Source of the DNA: an uncultured Dorea sp.
GTDB taxonomy: Bacteria; Bacillota; Clostridia; Lachnospirales; Lachnospiraceae
DNA length: 51,333 nucleotides
Direction of reading: 5' to 3'
NCBI GenBank assembly: GCA_910579925.1
Contig: CAJTVY010000022.1
Span: 1 to 51,333 of the forward strand
Both the position numbers and the translations under genes were made by a program. Shown piece by piece: positions 19,574 through 28,295 of this stretch (within the stretch, counting starts at the first letter, position 1; every line of letters starts with the position of its first letter). Under the pieces are notes generated by a model that was not told the origin of the DNA, ran no database searches, and saw only the letters and a list, made by a program, of their open reading frames with translations.

Positions 19574-21208
19574 TCACATGGCGCCCTTTGGCAGACTCAA
19601 GTTCACCCGAATCAGAACATTGGAACACCGAATCGTCTTCCTCGCCTTATCCTCGTTCAGTATCCCTTCAAACGTCACGACACTTCCGTCCTCGATCCGG
19701 TAAGCCTCCACCTTTTTCACATCATGGAACTCGGGATACTCCTCCACCAGATACAGCAGCATCTCGTTCAGCTGGAATTCTCCCGGCCGATCCTGTATAA
19801 ACTCGCTTCGCTCCTTAAGCAGAGCGCTGATATCAATCTCCTGGTTCTTAATCAGCTCTACCATGATCTCCTTAAAAATCTCCACATTGGGAAGCAGCTC
19901 TGCCAGTTCTTCCTCCCGCTCCTGCACAGACTCACATATCTTGCGCAGGGACACCGCCTCTTCCCTGACCGCATAACGAAGCAGCCGGCACAGACTCACT
20001 TCATATTTTTTGAGCTTCTCCTTCCGAATCCGCTCCTGCTCCTTAAGCCACGCTTCCTCATCAAAATCCAGTTCCTCCGCAATATCTTCCTCCACATGCT
20101 TTCGCACCGGCCTCTGTAACTGAAACGCCTGATTCAGATTATAGACCTTAGAAGGCTCCTGGTTAAACAACGGCCTTAAAAAATAATCCAGCTTCAAAAG
20201 GGCCTCCGGATTCTCCAGTACTTTGTCATACAATTCCGTCCTAAGCGGAAAACGGCGGATCAGCGACATCTGCGAAAGCGTCTCCAGTTCCTTCGTATAT
20301 AAAGCCTTAAGATCAAAGTGACTGTTCAGTATTTTCTGATGTTCGTCAATCGTCCGGTTCAGATATGCCTCAATAATCCGCAGATGAGACAGCTTCTCCT
20401 CGTCCTTCCCGTTAAGACGCTTCACGCTGATATTCTCCTCCTCCAGCGCCCTGGCCCGGCTTTTCACCATCTCCCGGTAGTTCTGAAACTTCTGCTTTGT
20501 ATCGCTGATGGTATCCAGGTTCGAAAGTAATATTTCCTCATAATCTTTTACCGAATAATTCAGCGCATTTCTGCGGATCTTTCCCATAGCCTCCTGAATC
20601 TTCTGAAGCTGAATCCTCAGCAGATTAAAGACATTCTTGATCTCGTCCACAGCCTTGTCATAACTCTGCTTCTCCAGATGCATCTGAAAGATCATCTCGT
20701 GAATCGTCAGCTTCATATTACTTTCGATCTCCAGGGTAGCCAGCAGAAGATTATAGCCGTCATCCGTCAGATAATAAGAAGTACGCTTAAATTCCTGATC
20801 TATGTAAATAATCCGGTTCGCCACATAACTGATATGAAGGTTCTGATATCCATTTTCCTCAAAATCAAATCCTTCAAAATACATTGCCCGCCCTTCATTG
20901 GACAGCACCACATTGACCACAAAATCCCCAAGCTGCCTGCAGTCGTCATAGGACATGTCTTTCCTAAAGTGCCGGGCGTTGACCGTATCAATATACGCCC
21001 CGATATCATCCATCGTACAGCGCTCTTCTTTTAGGGACTGCTCCATCACGTAAAGCATGACTGCAAAAATAAGATTCAGCTGTTCCCCCAGCGACAGAAA
21101 CCCATACTGTTTCCAGGTGGTCTTCTGGGCGCTGTTCTGGATTAAAACCGCATATAAGCCTACATTCTTCATTCTTCTTGGAAAATGCTTTAAAAATTCA
21201 TACTGCAA
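19574..21208 (-). CDS. jetA: Wadjet JetA, kleisin-like (MukF-like) subunit, TTG start
   Basis: This 544-aa protein from the chosen start is the kleisin-like subunit that should bridge the JetC heads. The opening QYEFLKHFPRRMKNVGLYAVLIQ and the helical, charged middle (about 230-320) fit the JetA family I recall as DUF5716 (not checked). TTG at 21208 is chosen because AGGAGG lies at 21220-21215 with a six-base spacer. In-frame ATGs at 21235 and 21253 have no ribosome binding site and would overlap the upstream nuclease gene. With TTG, a 19-nt gap separates the genes. A 49-nt gap follows before jetB. A TTG start may tune the subunit ratio. Confidence 0.82.
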   Translation of the reverse strand: MQYEFLKHFPRRMKNVGLYAVLIQNSAQKTTWKQYGFLSLGEQLNLIFAVMLYVMEQSLKEERCTMDDIGAYIDTVNARHFRKDMSYDDCRQLGDFVVNVVLSNEGRAMYFEGFDFEENGYQNLHISYVANRIIYIDQEFKRTSYYLTDDGYNLLLATLEIESNMKLTIHEMIFQMHLEKQSYDKAVDEIKNVFNLLRIQLQKIQEAMGKIRRNALNYSVKDYEEILLSNLDTISDTKQKFQNYREMVKSRARALEEENISVKRLNGKDEEKLSHLRIIEAYLNRTIDEHQKILNSHFDLKALYTKELETLSQMSLIRRFPLRTELYDKVLENPEALLKLDYFLRPLFNQEPSKVYNLNQAFQLQRPVRKHVEEDIAEELDFDEEAWLKEQERIRKEKLKKYEVSLCRLLRYAVREEAVSLRKICESVQEREEELAELLPNVEIFKEIMVELIKNQEIDISALLKERSEFIQDRPGEFQLNEMLLYLVEEYPEFHDVKKVEAYRIEDGSVVTFEGILNEDKARKTIRCSNVLIRVNLSLPKGAM

Positions 21209-21227
21209 CTTGTCCCTCCTTTCTGAC

Positions 21228-22805
21228 TCAGCCATTACAATAAAATTTTTCAATCACACAGGTATGTTCCCGGGTCTTTCTGTCATAATTCACACCCACC
21301 AGCAAGAGATTCCCCCTGTATTCCTCCAGACTCTGGCAGTATTCTTTCTTTCGGATCTGCTGAATCGCCCCTTGCGCACTCTTATTCCATTTCAGTTCCA
21401 CCACCAGAGCCGGTTTGTCTGGGAACTGTTTTCTTGGAATAAACACCAGATCTGCAAATCCCTTGCCCCCCGCCAGTTCCCGATGAACTGTGTAAAAATT
21501 CCGGGCCGCATATAAGGCCAGAGAAATCGTATAACTTAATGCGTTCTCGTCATTATATTGTATATGTGAAGTCTCAAAGTGCGCCTGCTTCATTCCTTCC
21601 GCCACCTGTCCCGGGCGGCCCTGCCAGATTGCCTTCAGCGTATCCGCAGAATTCTTGAGCGCCAGCGATATCCCGCCCCAGTCCGAAACCGACACGGCAT
21701 TCACATACTCCCCGCGAACCTCGCTATTAGGAATAAATACATATTTGCTCTCGTAATCATATCCCAGATATCCCAGATGAATCAAAAGCGTCAGTACATC
21801 ATCCTCTGTCCGAAAGGTGGTCATATCATTCGCAAAACTCTCTGTATTAACCGGAACGGTTTCGCCCGCAATCATACTCAGAATATCATCCCTTAATCCG
21901 TCAAAATTCATATCTATATAAAGCTTTAAAGCCTCAAACGTCTCAGTCTGATTCCAGTAGTTTCCAATCTTTCCATACTGCATACAACTCACCACAGATC
22001 TGGGGCTGTACACAGAGAGACCCCTCCCAAAGGAATACCCGTCATACCAGCTTTTTACCTCCGCCATATCCATCCCATATCTTTCGCACAGCTTTCCTAC
22101 CTCTTCCTCTGTAAATCCCACATAGGCTGCCAGCGGACCTGGATTAATCATGGAGAACTCATCAAACATATTCAATGCAGAATGCGTCCCATACTTTTTA
22201 ACCGGAAGAATTCCCGTCATATAAGCCAGATAGATATATCCCTTATCCTTCAGCATATCCCTTAGAAAATCCAGATACATCTCCTGCGCTTCCTTATCCG
22301 TCTTATACTCCCGAAAAATACAATCCCACTCATCAATAATAATCACAAATGGACATTTTGTCTCTGCGTAAACATCCTGCATAGACTCAGCCAGATCCGT
22401 ATCATCAAAGTAATCAATATCTGGATATTCCTTCTTCAAATCTCTTAAAACAATCTTCCTAATGCGGTCAGTCATCTCCCGGACATCTCTGCTCCTGCTT
22501 AAAAATTCCTGTATATTTAAAAAAATCGTATCATATTGGTTTAAATGTTTCTCAAAATCCACACTCTCTGAAACCTTATACCCGGCAAATAACCTTCTGG
22601 AATCACAGCCGCGGCTATAGTATGCCGTCAGCATATTTGCCGCCATCGACTTTCCAAAGCGCCGCGGACGGCTTACACAGACATTGTCCTGCATTGTATG
22701 CAGAACGGAATTCGTATATTCGATCAGCCCCGTCTTATCAATATAAACCGCCGAGTTCACGGCCTCCTCGAACTTACTATTGTCTGGATTCAAATAGATT
22801 CCCAT
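21228..22805 (-). CDS. AAA-ATPase with C-terminal PD-(D/E)XK nuclease domain, inside the Wadjet operon
   Basis: This 525-aa protein matches the AAA-ATPase-like plus PD-(D/E)XK nuclease architecture (I recall PF09820 and PF08011). The P-loop is RPRRFGKS at 46-53 and Walker B is VIIIDEWD with D158 and E159. The C-terminal nuclease core has GFADLVF (D452) and VVELKW (E470, K472), so all catalytic positions look intact. Relatives are abundant, often multicopy genes of gut bacteria with unknown function, and some spread like selfish elements. Here the gene sits between jetD (37-nt gap) and jetA (19-nt gap) on the same strand, with its own AAGGGAGG site. It could be an added effector of the defence operon or a passenger. 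Confidence 0.88.
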   Translation of the reverse strand: MGIYLNPDNSKFEEAVNSAVYIDKTGLIEYTNSVLHTMQDNVCVSRPRRFGKSMAANMLTAYYSRGCDSRRLFAGYKVSESVDFEKHLNQYDTIFLNIQEFLSRSRDVREMTDRIRKIVLRDLKKEYPDIDYFDDTDLAESMQDVYAETKCPFVIIIDEWDCIFREYKTDKEAQEMYLDFLRDMLKDKGYIYLAYMTGILPVKKYGTHSALNMFDEFSMINPGPLAAYVGFTEEEVGKLCERYGMDMAEVKSWYDGYSFGRGLSVYSPRSVVSCMQYGKIGNYWNQTETFEALKLYIDMNFDGLRDDILSMIAGETVPVNTESFANDMTTFRTEDDVLTLLIHLGYLGYDYESKYVFIPNSEVRGEYVNAVSVSDWGGISLALKNSADTLKAIWQGRPGQVAEGMKQAHFETSHIQYNDENALSYTISLALYAARNFYTVHRELAGGKGFADLVFIPRKQFPDKPALVVELKWNKSAQGAIQQIRKKEYCQSLEEYRGNLLLVGVNYDRKTREHTCVIEKFYCNG

Positions 22806-22842
22806 GAAATACCTCCCTTGCGTTTTCTGGTTTCATTTCAGT

Positions 22843-23847
22843 TCAGAAGTCGGCAATATTCAGTATCTCCTGGGGAATATACTTTCCAGACTCCAGTACC
22901 GACTTCATCCGTCTCACCGTTTCCTCATGAAAATACGAGAAAAATACCCCCTTTATATTCCGATTCTGCAGTTCTTTCGTGTCTGGCAGATTCAAAAGCC
23001 CGCATGTTCCGTCCGCTTTCTTAACCATCGTCTCATACGCTCTCACAAAAGGAATAATCACCCACCTGCCAGAAACGATTTCCGTAAGGCTTTCGTAGAT
23101 TCCGATTCCTTCATAATCCAAATCACCAAAATAATAAATACGATTTTCCCGGTTTGTCATATAAGGTTCTGCACACAGGTCAAACTCCAGAAACGAACGT
23201 AGAATTCCCTTTCCCGCACCATAGATCAGAGTCCCTATATCCATCCCCAGGAGAAGGTTCTTCCTCTCCTTCGCCTCTCTGCCAGTCAGATAACGCCGCA
23301 TACTATAGAAAGTATCCTTGTTCTCCAGGATCAGAATGTTCTGCGGCTCCTGTCTTGTATGCGTATAATATGCCAGCGGCTCTGTCGTCTGATACATATT
23401 GAGGAATCTTTCTGACAATCCGCAGTTCTTCAGAATACGCTTTCCCGGTCCCCGGCTTATGAATTTCTCATTGCTGAAGATCTCGAAACTGCGTTCATTC
23501 ACCGACTCCGTATCATCCAGTTTTTCCCTGCTGCGCTTAAGATATTCGTTCAGCCTCAGAATCCATTGCCGGTCCTGTTCATAATTCTTAAGGTGAGACA
23601 GATAATAATCTATCGAAATCAAAGGATGAAGCTGATACTTTAGCTCTTGTTCAGATATACTGTACTCCTTTTTCTTTTCGACCATCCAGTATTCGCAGTA
23701 AAGCGCCGGATGCTTCCCGTTCGTACCAGATGCTTTTAACGGCTTAATCTTACCCTTCTCAAGTAACGTCAGAATGTATTGATATTGCTGCTCATAGGAA
23801 ACACTCTGATGTGACTCAAGTAAATCTTCCAGAGAGATACGCTTCAT
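22843..23847 (-). CDS. jetD: Wadjet JetD, Toprim-type nuclease subunit
   Basis: This 334-aa protein is the DNA-cleaving subunit of Wadjet, with a C-terminal Toprim-like (DUF2220) domain. The metal-binding residues are visible as ILENKDTF (E175) and YYFGDLDYEGIGI (D242, D244). The N-terminal half (about 1-150) fits the DNA-binding and arm region of JetD. In the characterised system, JetD cuts plasmid DNA once the SMC motor has sensed a small circle (family knowledge). As first gene of the operon it implies the jetDABC order. The ribosome binding site is poor (GGGGAAAG), but a ten-codon ORF with a perfect site ends two bases before this ATG, so coupled translation is likely. Confidence 0.88.
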   Translation of the reverse strand: MKRISLEDLLESHQSVSYEQQYQYILTLLEKGKIKPLKASGTNGKHPALYCEYWMVEKKKEYSISEQELKYQLHPLISIDYYLSHLKNYEQDRQWILRLNEYLKRSREKLDDTESVNERSFEIFSNEKFISRGPGKRILKNCGLSERFLNMYQTTEPLAYYTHTRQEPQNILILENKDTFYSMRRYLTGREAKERKNLLLGMDIGTLIYGAGKGILRSFLEFDLCAEPYMTNRENRIYYFGDLDYEGIGIYESLTEIVSGRWVIIPFVRAYETMVKKADGTCGLLNLPDTKELQNRNIKGVFFSYFHEETVRRMKSVLESGKYIPQEILNIADF

Positions 23848-23849
23848 CT

Positions 23850-23882
23850 TTAATCTTCTTTCCCCGCTTCCATAATTTTCAT
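23850..23882 (-). CDS. Ten-codon leader ORF upstream of jetD
   Basis: ATG at 23882 is preceded by AAGGAG (23894-23889) with a six-base spacer. It encodes MKIMEAGKED and stops at 23850, leaving two bases before the jetD ATG. The strong site here and weak site at jetD suggest that translation of the leader delivers ribosomes to jetD. Expression is inferred, not shown. Confidence 0.45.
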   Translation of the reverse strand: MKIMEAGKED

Positions 23883-23944
23883 GTTTTTCTCCTTAATATT
23901 AGCACAATTTAATATTAAAATACAGTATATAATCCATAAAAGAG

Positions 23945-23975
23945 AAAAGACCCGGAATACATTCCAGGGTCTTTT
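23945..23975 (-). terminator. Terminator of the 1370-aa surface protein gene
   Basis: AAAAGACCC-GGAAT / ATTCC-A-GGGTCTTTT is an intrinsic hairpin 25 nt past the stop. It is nearly the same sequence as the terminator of the paralogous surface gene at 33843-33877. Confidence 0.85.
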
Positions 23976-24000
23976 CCATTCGTTTATAAACGTCTTAATT

Positions 24001-27000
24001 CTATTTCTTTTTTCTTTTCCCTTTCTTAGACTTCATCTGCACTCCTACAATAACGGCTACACATGCTGCCGCAAGGACAACCCATATGAGGAGTTTGCTG
24101 GTATCGCCAGTCTTAGGCAGAAGAGAGGCAGCAGCAGACTTGAGTGCGTCTGTAGCAGTTCCTGTTCCAGTCCCATTGGCATTCCCTGCCGCACCAGTGC
24201 CGTCTGCGTTATTTGCAGTGGTCACCCGGCCATCGTTACCAGTTCCCTGGCCGTCTCCATTTCCGTCTCCGCCAGAATTATTGTCTCCGCCTGGATTATT
24301 GTCTCCGCCTGGATTATTGTCTCCGCCTGGATTATCGTCTCCGCCTGGATTATCGTCTCCGCCTGGATTATCGTCTCCACCCGGATTGTCGTCTCCGCCT
24401 GGATTCTCATCTACCCCATTGCTGTTCGGTCCGCCCGGCACTGCCGCCGTCCATGCGATCGCAATCGGTGATGTGCTGGAAATCTTAAAGCGCAAAGCAT
24501 CGCTTCCGTCTTCCGTCTTCGTCTTTGTAACTCCTACATTCTCCCAATGCTCTACTTCTCCAATCTGCTCGCCCGATGCAAACATATGGGCAATTGCGAA
24601 GTCATAATCCTTGATGTTCGTTCCTTCCGGACATTTCACCGTAACGTCAAGGCCGCCCTCTGGGAAGTCATCTGGCGTCGCAGGCTTATAAGTCACTTCG
24701 TTATCAGTGCTGATTTCTACGACAAGATCGTAAAATGCGATGTTCTGATACGTGAAATCTCCCGGCGCTCCGATGTCGGAAAGGATTGCCGTAAGTTTGG
24801 AGATAATCTTTTCTGTCGCATCCTTTTTATCCGGTGACTCCAGCTTTTCCATCAGTTCCGGCGCAATGACATTCTTCTCGTGGTCTACAGTATCTAACTT
24901 CGTAACGCCGGTTCTTGTGTATACGATGTTCTCATACTTCGCAAGGGTCGCCGATGCAATCGCACTGTCATTCATACCTTCTTTAACTGCAATCGCCTTA
25001 ATCGTAGCCGTTGCATTAATCTTGAAAGGATCTTTATATACATTACTATCCTTTGTCGGATCCGTGCCGTCTGTCGTATAGTAAATGGTCGCATCTTCTG
25101 TAGGACAGGTAATCTCTACGGTTCTGGAACCAGTAAATGTAGATCCGTCTTCCGGTGAAATAACCGGAGTCTTAACCGTCAGCTTCGGAGAGGTCTGCGT
25201 ATCCTTGGTCGCCTTACTTGCCTTGTGCGTCTCGTTCTCTGCATATCTCGCATATCCGGTATATTCGGTATCCGGTTTACAGTCTGGCTTAATATTCGCA
25301 TCTTTCTCTGATGAATACTTTGCGGCTTCTTCCTCATCCGGGGTGCTGAAGCGGTACTCTATCGTTCTGGGAGAAGAAGCTGGCTTTGAAGGCGGATCTT
25401 CAGGATCTTTGGGCTCTTCAGGATCTCCGGAATTGTCCTCGCCTTCATCTGCCCCGTCCTTCTGATCTGTATCTTCTTCTGCGTCCGCCTTCTCCTTTTT
25501 GTCTGCGTCTTTCTCTGCAGCCGCCTCATCGTCTGTATTCTCTCCCGCATTATCCCCTGCAAGCGGGATCGTAGCCGTAAGAGTCTCGCCGTCTTCATTC
25601 TCAGCGAACTCTAATTTGAATGCCGCCGGTCCGTTCTCTGTCTCAAGCTTTTCAAAAACAACCTCCTTCTCGCCGACTGCACTCTGCTCTATATTCGGTG
25701 AGTCTACTGACTGGGCGTAAAATGTATGTTTGGATTCCGGTACAATGTTATCAAAGACCGGATTCAACGTCCACTCTCCATCATCCATCTTGTACTGATA
25801 TTCTACGCCGTTCTGCGCATTATCAAGATCAAGCGTACAATAGAATTTCTTATTGTCCTTTGAGCTGACATTATAGTTATAAGTAATTTCCGGTGTAGCC
25901 GGCGCTTTGGCCCGTCTGATTACTACAGGCTGCGACAGCGGGGTATCTCCCTCCAACGGGGTCAGCGTATAGTTGATGTGCTTATTATTCTCACTGACAA
26001 GTTCCATACTCTCAATCCGTACCGTTGAATAAGAACCTACGTCCGCGCTTGATATCGTTGCTTTTGCCTTAAGCTTCACATCATTCTTGTCTGCATCCAG
26101 AATACCTGTACACTGGGCTTTCAGTTCAACCTCGTTCGTACCGTCGTATTCTCTGTTTTCGGCGGTAAGACTGTTAAGGTTAATCGTTACCGGCAATGGA
26201 TTGATTGTGAAGGTTACCTTCGGCGCCATATCTGTATAATTCCCCGCACCTTCAATCGTGTATGTGACGGTGCCCGCACTGACCAGATCATCCGGTGAAG
26301 GCGTCAGCGTATAATCCACATCCTTAATCAGAGTCTTTGTCTCGGTAACGCCGTCCGTCACGGTATCCAGCGTAACGACAATCTCCGGATCTTTCGCACT
26401 TCCGTCATAATTAGCCGATTCCGGATTAATGGTTACCTTGGCGCCTGCAATGGAAGCGCGGTTAATGGTGAATGTCTGAGTATACTCTCCTGTGTAATTC
26501 CCGGAATTGGCGGCTATAATCTTTACCGTACCTTCCCCAACCTTGATGTTGTCGCCATAAACAGCCGTATAATCAATAATACCGTCTGAGTTAAGAGTCA
26601 TCCCATTATACCTGACAGTAACTGCCGGCTTGATCTGCTTTCCGGTAAAACTCTGGCTTGCAATCTTGCTGACCATATCCGAGGTAATCTCCTTAGGGGA
26701 AATAATTACCTTCTTCGTAAAGGTCTCATACCCTTCCTTCTTATAAGTAACAATATAATCCCCGGCATTCCGGATCTCCGTAGCCGGTCCCCGGCCAAGA
26801 ATCTCGAAGGTCCGAGTCCACCCTGCGGAATCAACCTTATAGACAATGCCGGTATCCTCCGTTCTTTCTTCATTTTCTTTAACAGCCAGTTTTGTCAGAT
26901 CTTCTCCCGTATATTCCATATCAGTGACTACGACGTCATTCTCTGATAATGATACGCTTCGGGTAATCGTATCCGAAATAAAACCACCTGTAATAAGCAG

Positions 27001-28113
27001 ATTGTCTGCATTCACGATCGTTCCATTACCATAAATGCTGGCTCCGTCAGGATGTGGCAGCTTAGTGCTTATCGGGATAATCAAGCCGCAGCCACCCGGG
27101 ATCGTCAGAGTCTGCGGCGGGGGATTCTTGATGCCGTGGAGGCCTTCTTTCAGCGTAGCGCGGCCATGTACAATTCCGTTTTCTTCCGTTTCATCCCATA
27201 CGATCCCCTGCAGAGAAGCAACCGAAGTCTTCCGGTCGATAGAATTCGTTATAATGGTCGCTTCCCCATTCGCCAGCGTTGTCTCTAACGTAGCGCAGCC
27301 GATACCGCTGCTTTTCGCATTCGTTCCGTTGGTCCCGCCAATGGCTTTAATCTTACCGCCATTCAAAACCACTCTTCCAAGCAGCTTCGTGTTGGAACTT
27401 CCGTTGGCATACTGTCCTCCGCAGCCGATTCCCATTCCTCCGGCCATACTGCTGCTGCTTTCTCCGCCGGTCGCAGTAACCGTTCCTCCATTAATGGTAA
27501 TCGTACCGCCCGGGGAATACGGCGCACCACCGATACCGGCGCTATTGCGTCCTCCGGTCGCATTAACAATACCGCTGTTAATGGTAATGTCTCCGCATGG
27601 CTCGGAGCCGCCTCCATATCCGCCAATACCTGCGCCTCCGACACCGCCAGTCACATTCAGCGTACTGTCGTTAGCCGCTCCTTCTATAATTAACTTCGCA
27701 TGTGCCGGAACGTGGATTCCCGCAAATCCCTCTGCGCTTGTCAGCGTATTGGTTCCCTGCAGTTTCAGATAGACAGTCGCGTATGCACTGACTTCAAACG
27801 CAGGACAGGTACCGCTTGGATCCGGATCCACGGTCACACCGTCCAGTGTAATATGGTGGATTCCGCTGGCCACTTTAATTGTACCGGAAGCGCCCGAAAT
27901 GACATGCTCGCAGCTTCCGTCTTTACACCCGGCCTCTGTAGCTTCCGTAATGGTAACCGTCGCCGTACTAGGCGCAACCGGGTCACCGGATGCCCGGGCG
28001 CCTGGCGTCGGCGTAACATCGCCTGTGGCCGAAACCGTTGATGGCGCAAAAAACATCATTGTACATGCCATCAATGGAATTGCCAATAAACTTAATTTCT
28101 TTTTTCGCATCAT
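24001..28113 (-). CDS. Giant LPXTG-anchored surface protein with beta-helix, YDG/MBG-like and chitobiase-like repeats
   Basis: This 1370-aa protein begins with a signal peptide (basic MMRKKK, hydrophobic core, cleavage near VSA-TG at about 30). Residues about 50-330 form a Gly-rich beta-helix carbohydrate-binding-like region with repeats of the type GAGIGG, ITINSG and VNATGG. Next are MBG/YDG-like Ig repeats (about 450-740, with YDG sites), an acidic low-complexity linker near 870-930, and a chitobiase/hexosaminidase C-terminal-like repeat (IYYTTDGTDPTKDSNVYKDP, about 1060-1140). A (D/E)NPGGD hexapeptide run is followed by LPKTG at 1332-1336, a membrane helix and a basic tail for sortase attachment. 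No sortase is in the window. Probably an adhesin or glycan binder; the ligand is unknown. Promoter and leader hairpin are annotated separately. Confidence 0.88.
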   Translation of the reverse strand: MMRKKKLSLLAIPLMACTMMFFAPSTVSATGDVTPTPGARASGDPVAPSTATVTITEATEAGCKDGSCEHVISGASGTIKVASGIHHITLDGVTVDPDPSGTCPAFEVSAYATVYLKLQGTNTLTSAEGFAGIHVPAHAKLIIEGAANDSTLNVTGGVGGAGIGGYGGGSEPCGDITINSGIVNATGGRNSAGIGGAPYSPGGTITINGGTVTATGGESSSSMAGGMGIGCGGQYANGSSNTKLLGRVVLNGGKIKAIGGTNGTNAKSSGIGCATLETTLANGEATIITNSIDRKTSVASLQGIVWDETEENGIVHGRATLKEGLHGIKNPPPQTLTIPGGCGLIIPISTKLPHPDGASIYGNGTIVNADNLLITGGFISDTITRSVSLSENDVVVTDMEYTGEDLTKLAVKENEERTEDTGIVYKVDSAGWTRTFEILGRGPATEIRNAGDYIVTYKKEGYETFTKKVIISPKEITSDMVSKIASQSFTGKQIKPAVTVRYNGMTLNSDGIIDYTAVYGDNIKVGEGTVKIIAANSGNYTGEYTQTFTINRASIAGAKVTINPESANYDGSAKDPEIVVTLDTVTDGVTETKTLIKDVDYTLTPSPDDLVSAGTVTYTIEGAGNYTDMAPKVTFTINPLPVTINLNSLTAENREYDGTNEVELKAQCTGILDADKNDVKLKAKATISSADVGSYSTVRIESMELVSENNKHINYTLTPLEGDTPLSQPVVIRRAKAPATPEITYNYNVSSKDNKKFYCTLDLDNAQNGVEYQYKMDDGEWTLNPVFDNIVPESKHTFYAQSVDSPNIEQSAVGEKEVVFEKLETENGPAAFKLEFAENEDGETLTATIPLAGDNAGENTDDEAAAEKDADKKEKADAEEDTDQKDGADEGEDNSGDPEEPKDPEDPPSKPASSPRTIEYRFSTPDEEEAAKYSSEKDANIKPDCKPDTEYTGYARYAENETHKASKATKDTQTSPKLTVKTPVISPEDGSTFTGSRTVEITCPTEDATIYYTTDGTDPTKDSNVYKDPFKINATATIKAIAVKEGMNDSAIASATLAKYENIVYTRTGVTKLDTVDHEKNVIAPELMEKLESPDKKDATEKIISKLTAILSDIGAPGDFTYQNIAFYDLVVEISTDNEVTYKPATPDDFPEGGLDVTVKCPEGTNIKDYDFAIAHMFASGEQIGEVEHWENVGVTKTKTEDGSDALRFKISSTSPIAIAWTAAVPGGPNSNGVDENPGGDDNPGGDDNPGGDDNPGGDDNPGGDNNPGGDNNPGGDNNSGGDGNGDGQGTGNDGRVTTANNADGTGAAGNANGTGTGTATDALKSAAASLLPKTGDTSKLLIWVVLAAACVAVIVGVQMKSKKGKRKKK
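24265..24408 (-). repeat. Eight tandem 18-bp units encoding a Gly-Asp-Asn-Pro hexapeptide spacer
   Basis: Eight consecutive 18-bp units close to GTCTCCGCCTGGATTATY (plus strand) lie in frame in the surface protein gene and encode GGDDNP/GGDNNP. Central units are identical and outer ones diverge, as expected from slippage or unequal exchange. The repeat probably forms a flexible wall-spanning stalk whose length can change. Confidence 0.92.
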
Positions 28114-28148
28114 ACTATTTCCTTTCTATAAATTTATCAAATCGTTAA

Positions 28149-28182
28149 ATCTATCGGTAAAATGCGGTTTTAACCTTTAGAT
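28149..28182 (-). promoter_or_regulatory. 34-nt leader hairpin of the 1370-aa gene, shared with its paralogue
   Basis: On the minus strand the element begins ATCTA and ends TAGAT, with inner pairs GGT/ACC and a loop containing AAAACCGCATTT. It lies 35 nt before the ATG in the 5' leader. An element of exactly the same length with 26 of 34 identical bases precedes the paralogous gene at 29277-29310. Confidence 0.55.
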
Positions 28183-28196
28183 CACCCCTTAATATA

Positions 28197-28225
28197 AGTA
28201 TACTTCAATTTCCTGGGAAGTTCAA
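28197..28225 (-). promoter_or_regulatory. SigA-type promoter of the 1370-aa surface gene
   Basis: Minus strand -35 TTGAAC (28225-28220), a 17-bp spacer and -10 TATACT (28202-28197). The predicted start near 28190 gives a 5' leader of about 75 nt containing the conserved hairpin and the site GAAAGGAAA. Confidence 0.7.
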
Positions 28226-28263
28226 CGTATTTGTGCCCTGGATATACTTATATCAAAGAGACC

Positions 28264-28295
28264 GTTACTATGAACACCGCAGGTGTGATAGTAAC
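28264..28295. repeat. 32-nt perfect-ended palindrome in the surface gene intergenic region
   Basis: GTTACTAT and ATAGTAAC form the outer stem, with ACACC/GGTGT inside. It has no T-run on either side, so it is not a standard terminator. A second 32-nt hairpin with GTAAC/GTTAC ends is at 50938-50969, so the two may belong to a REP-like family. Confidence 0.5.

Noticed and set aside
24265..24408. Regular repeats that could suggest a CRISPR array
   Set aside because: The 18-bp units are directly adjacent without spacers and are in frame, encoding a peptide stalk.
28192..28253. 11-bp inverted repeat ATATAAGTATA/TATACTTATAT with a 41-nt loop
   Set aside because: It is AT-rich, and one arm is explained as the -10 region of the surface gene promoter, so I give it no separate role.
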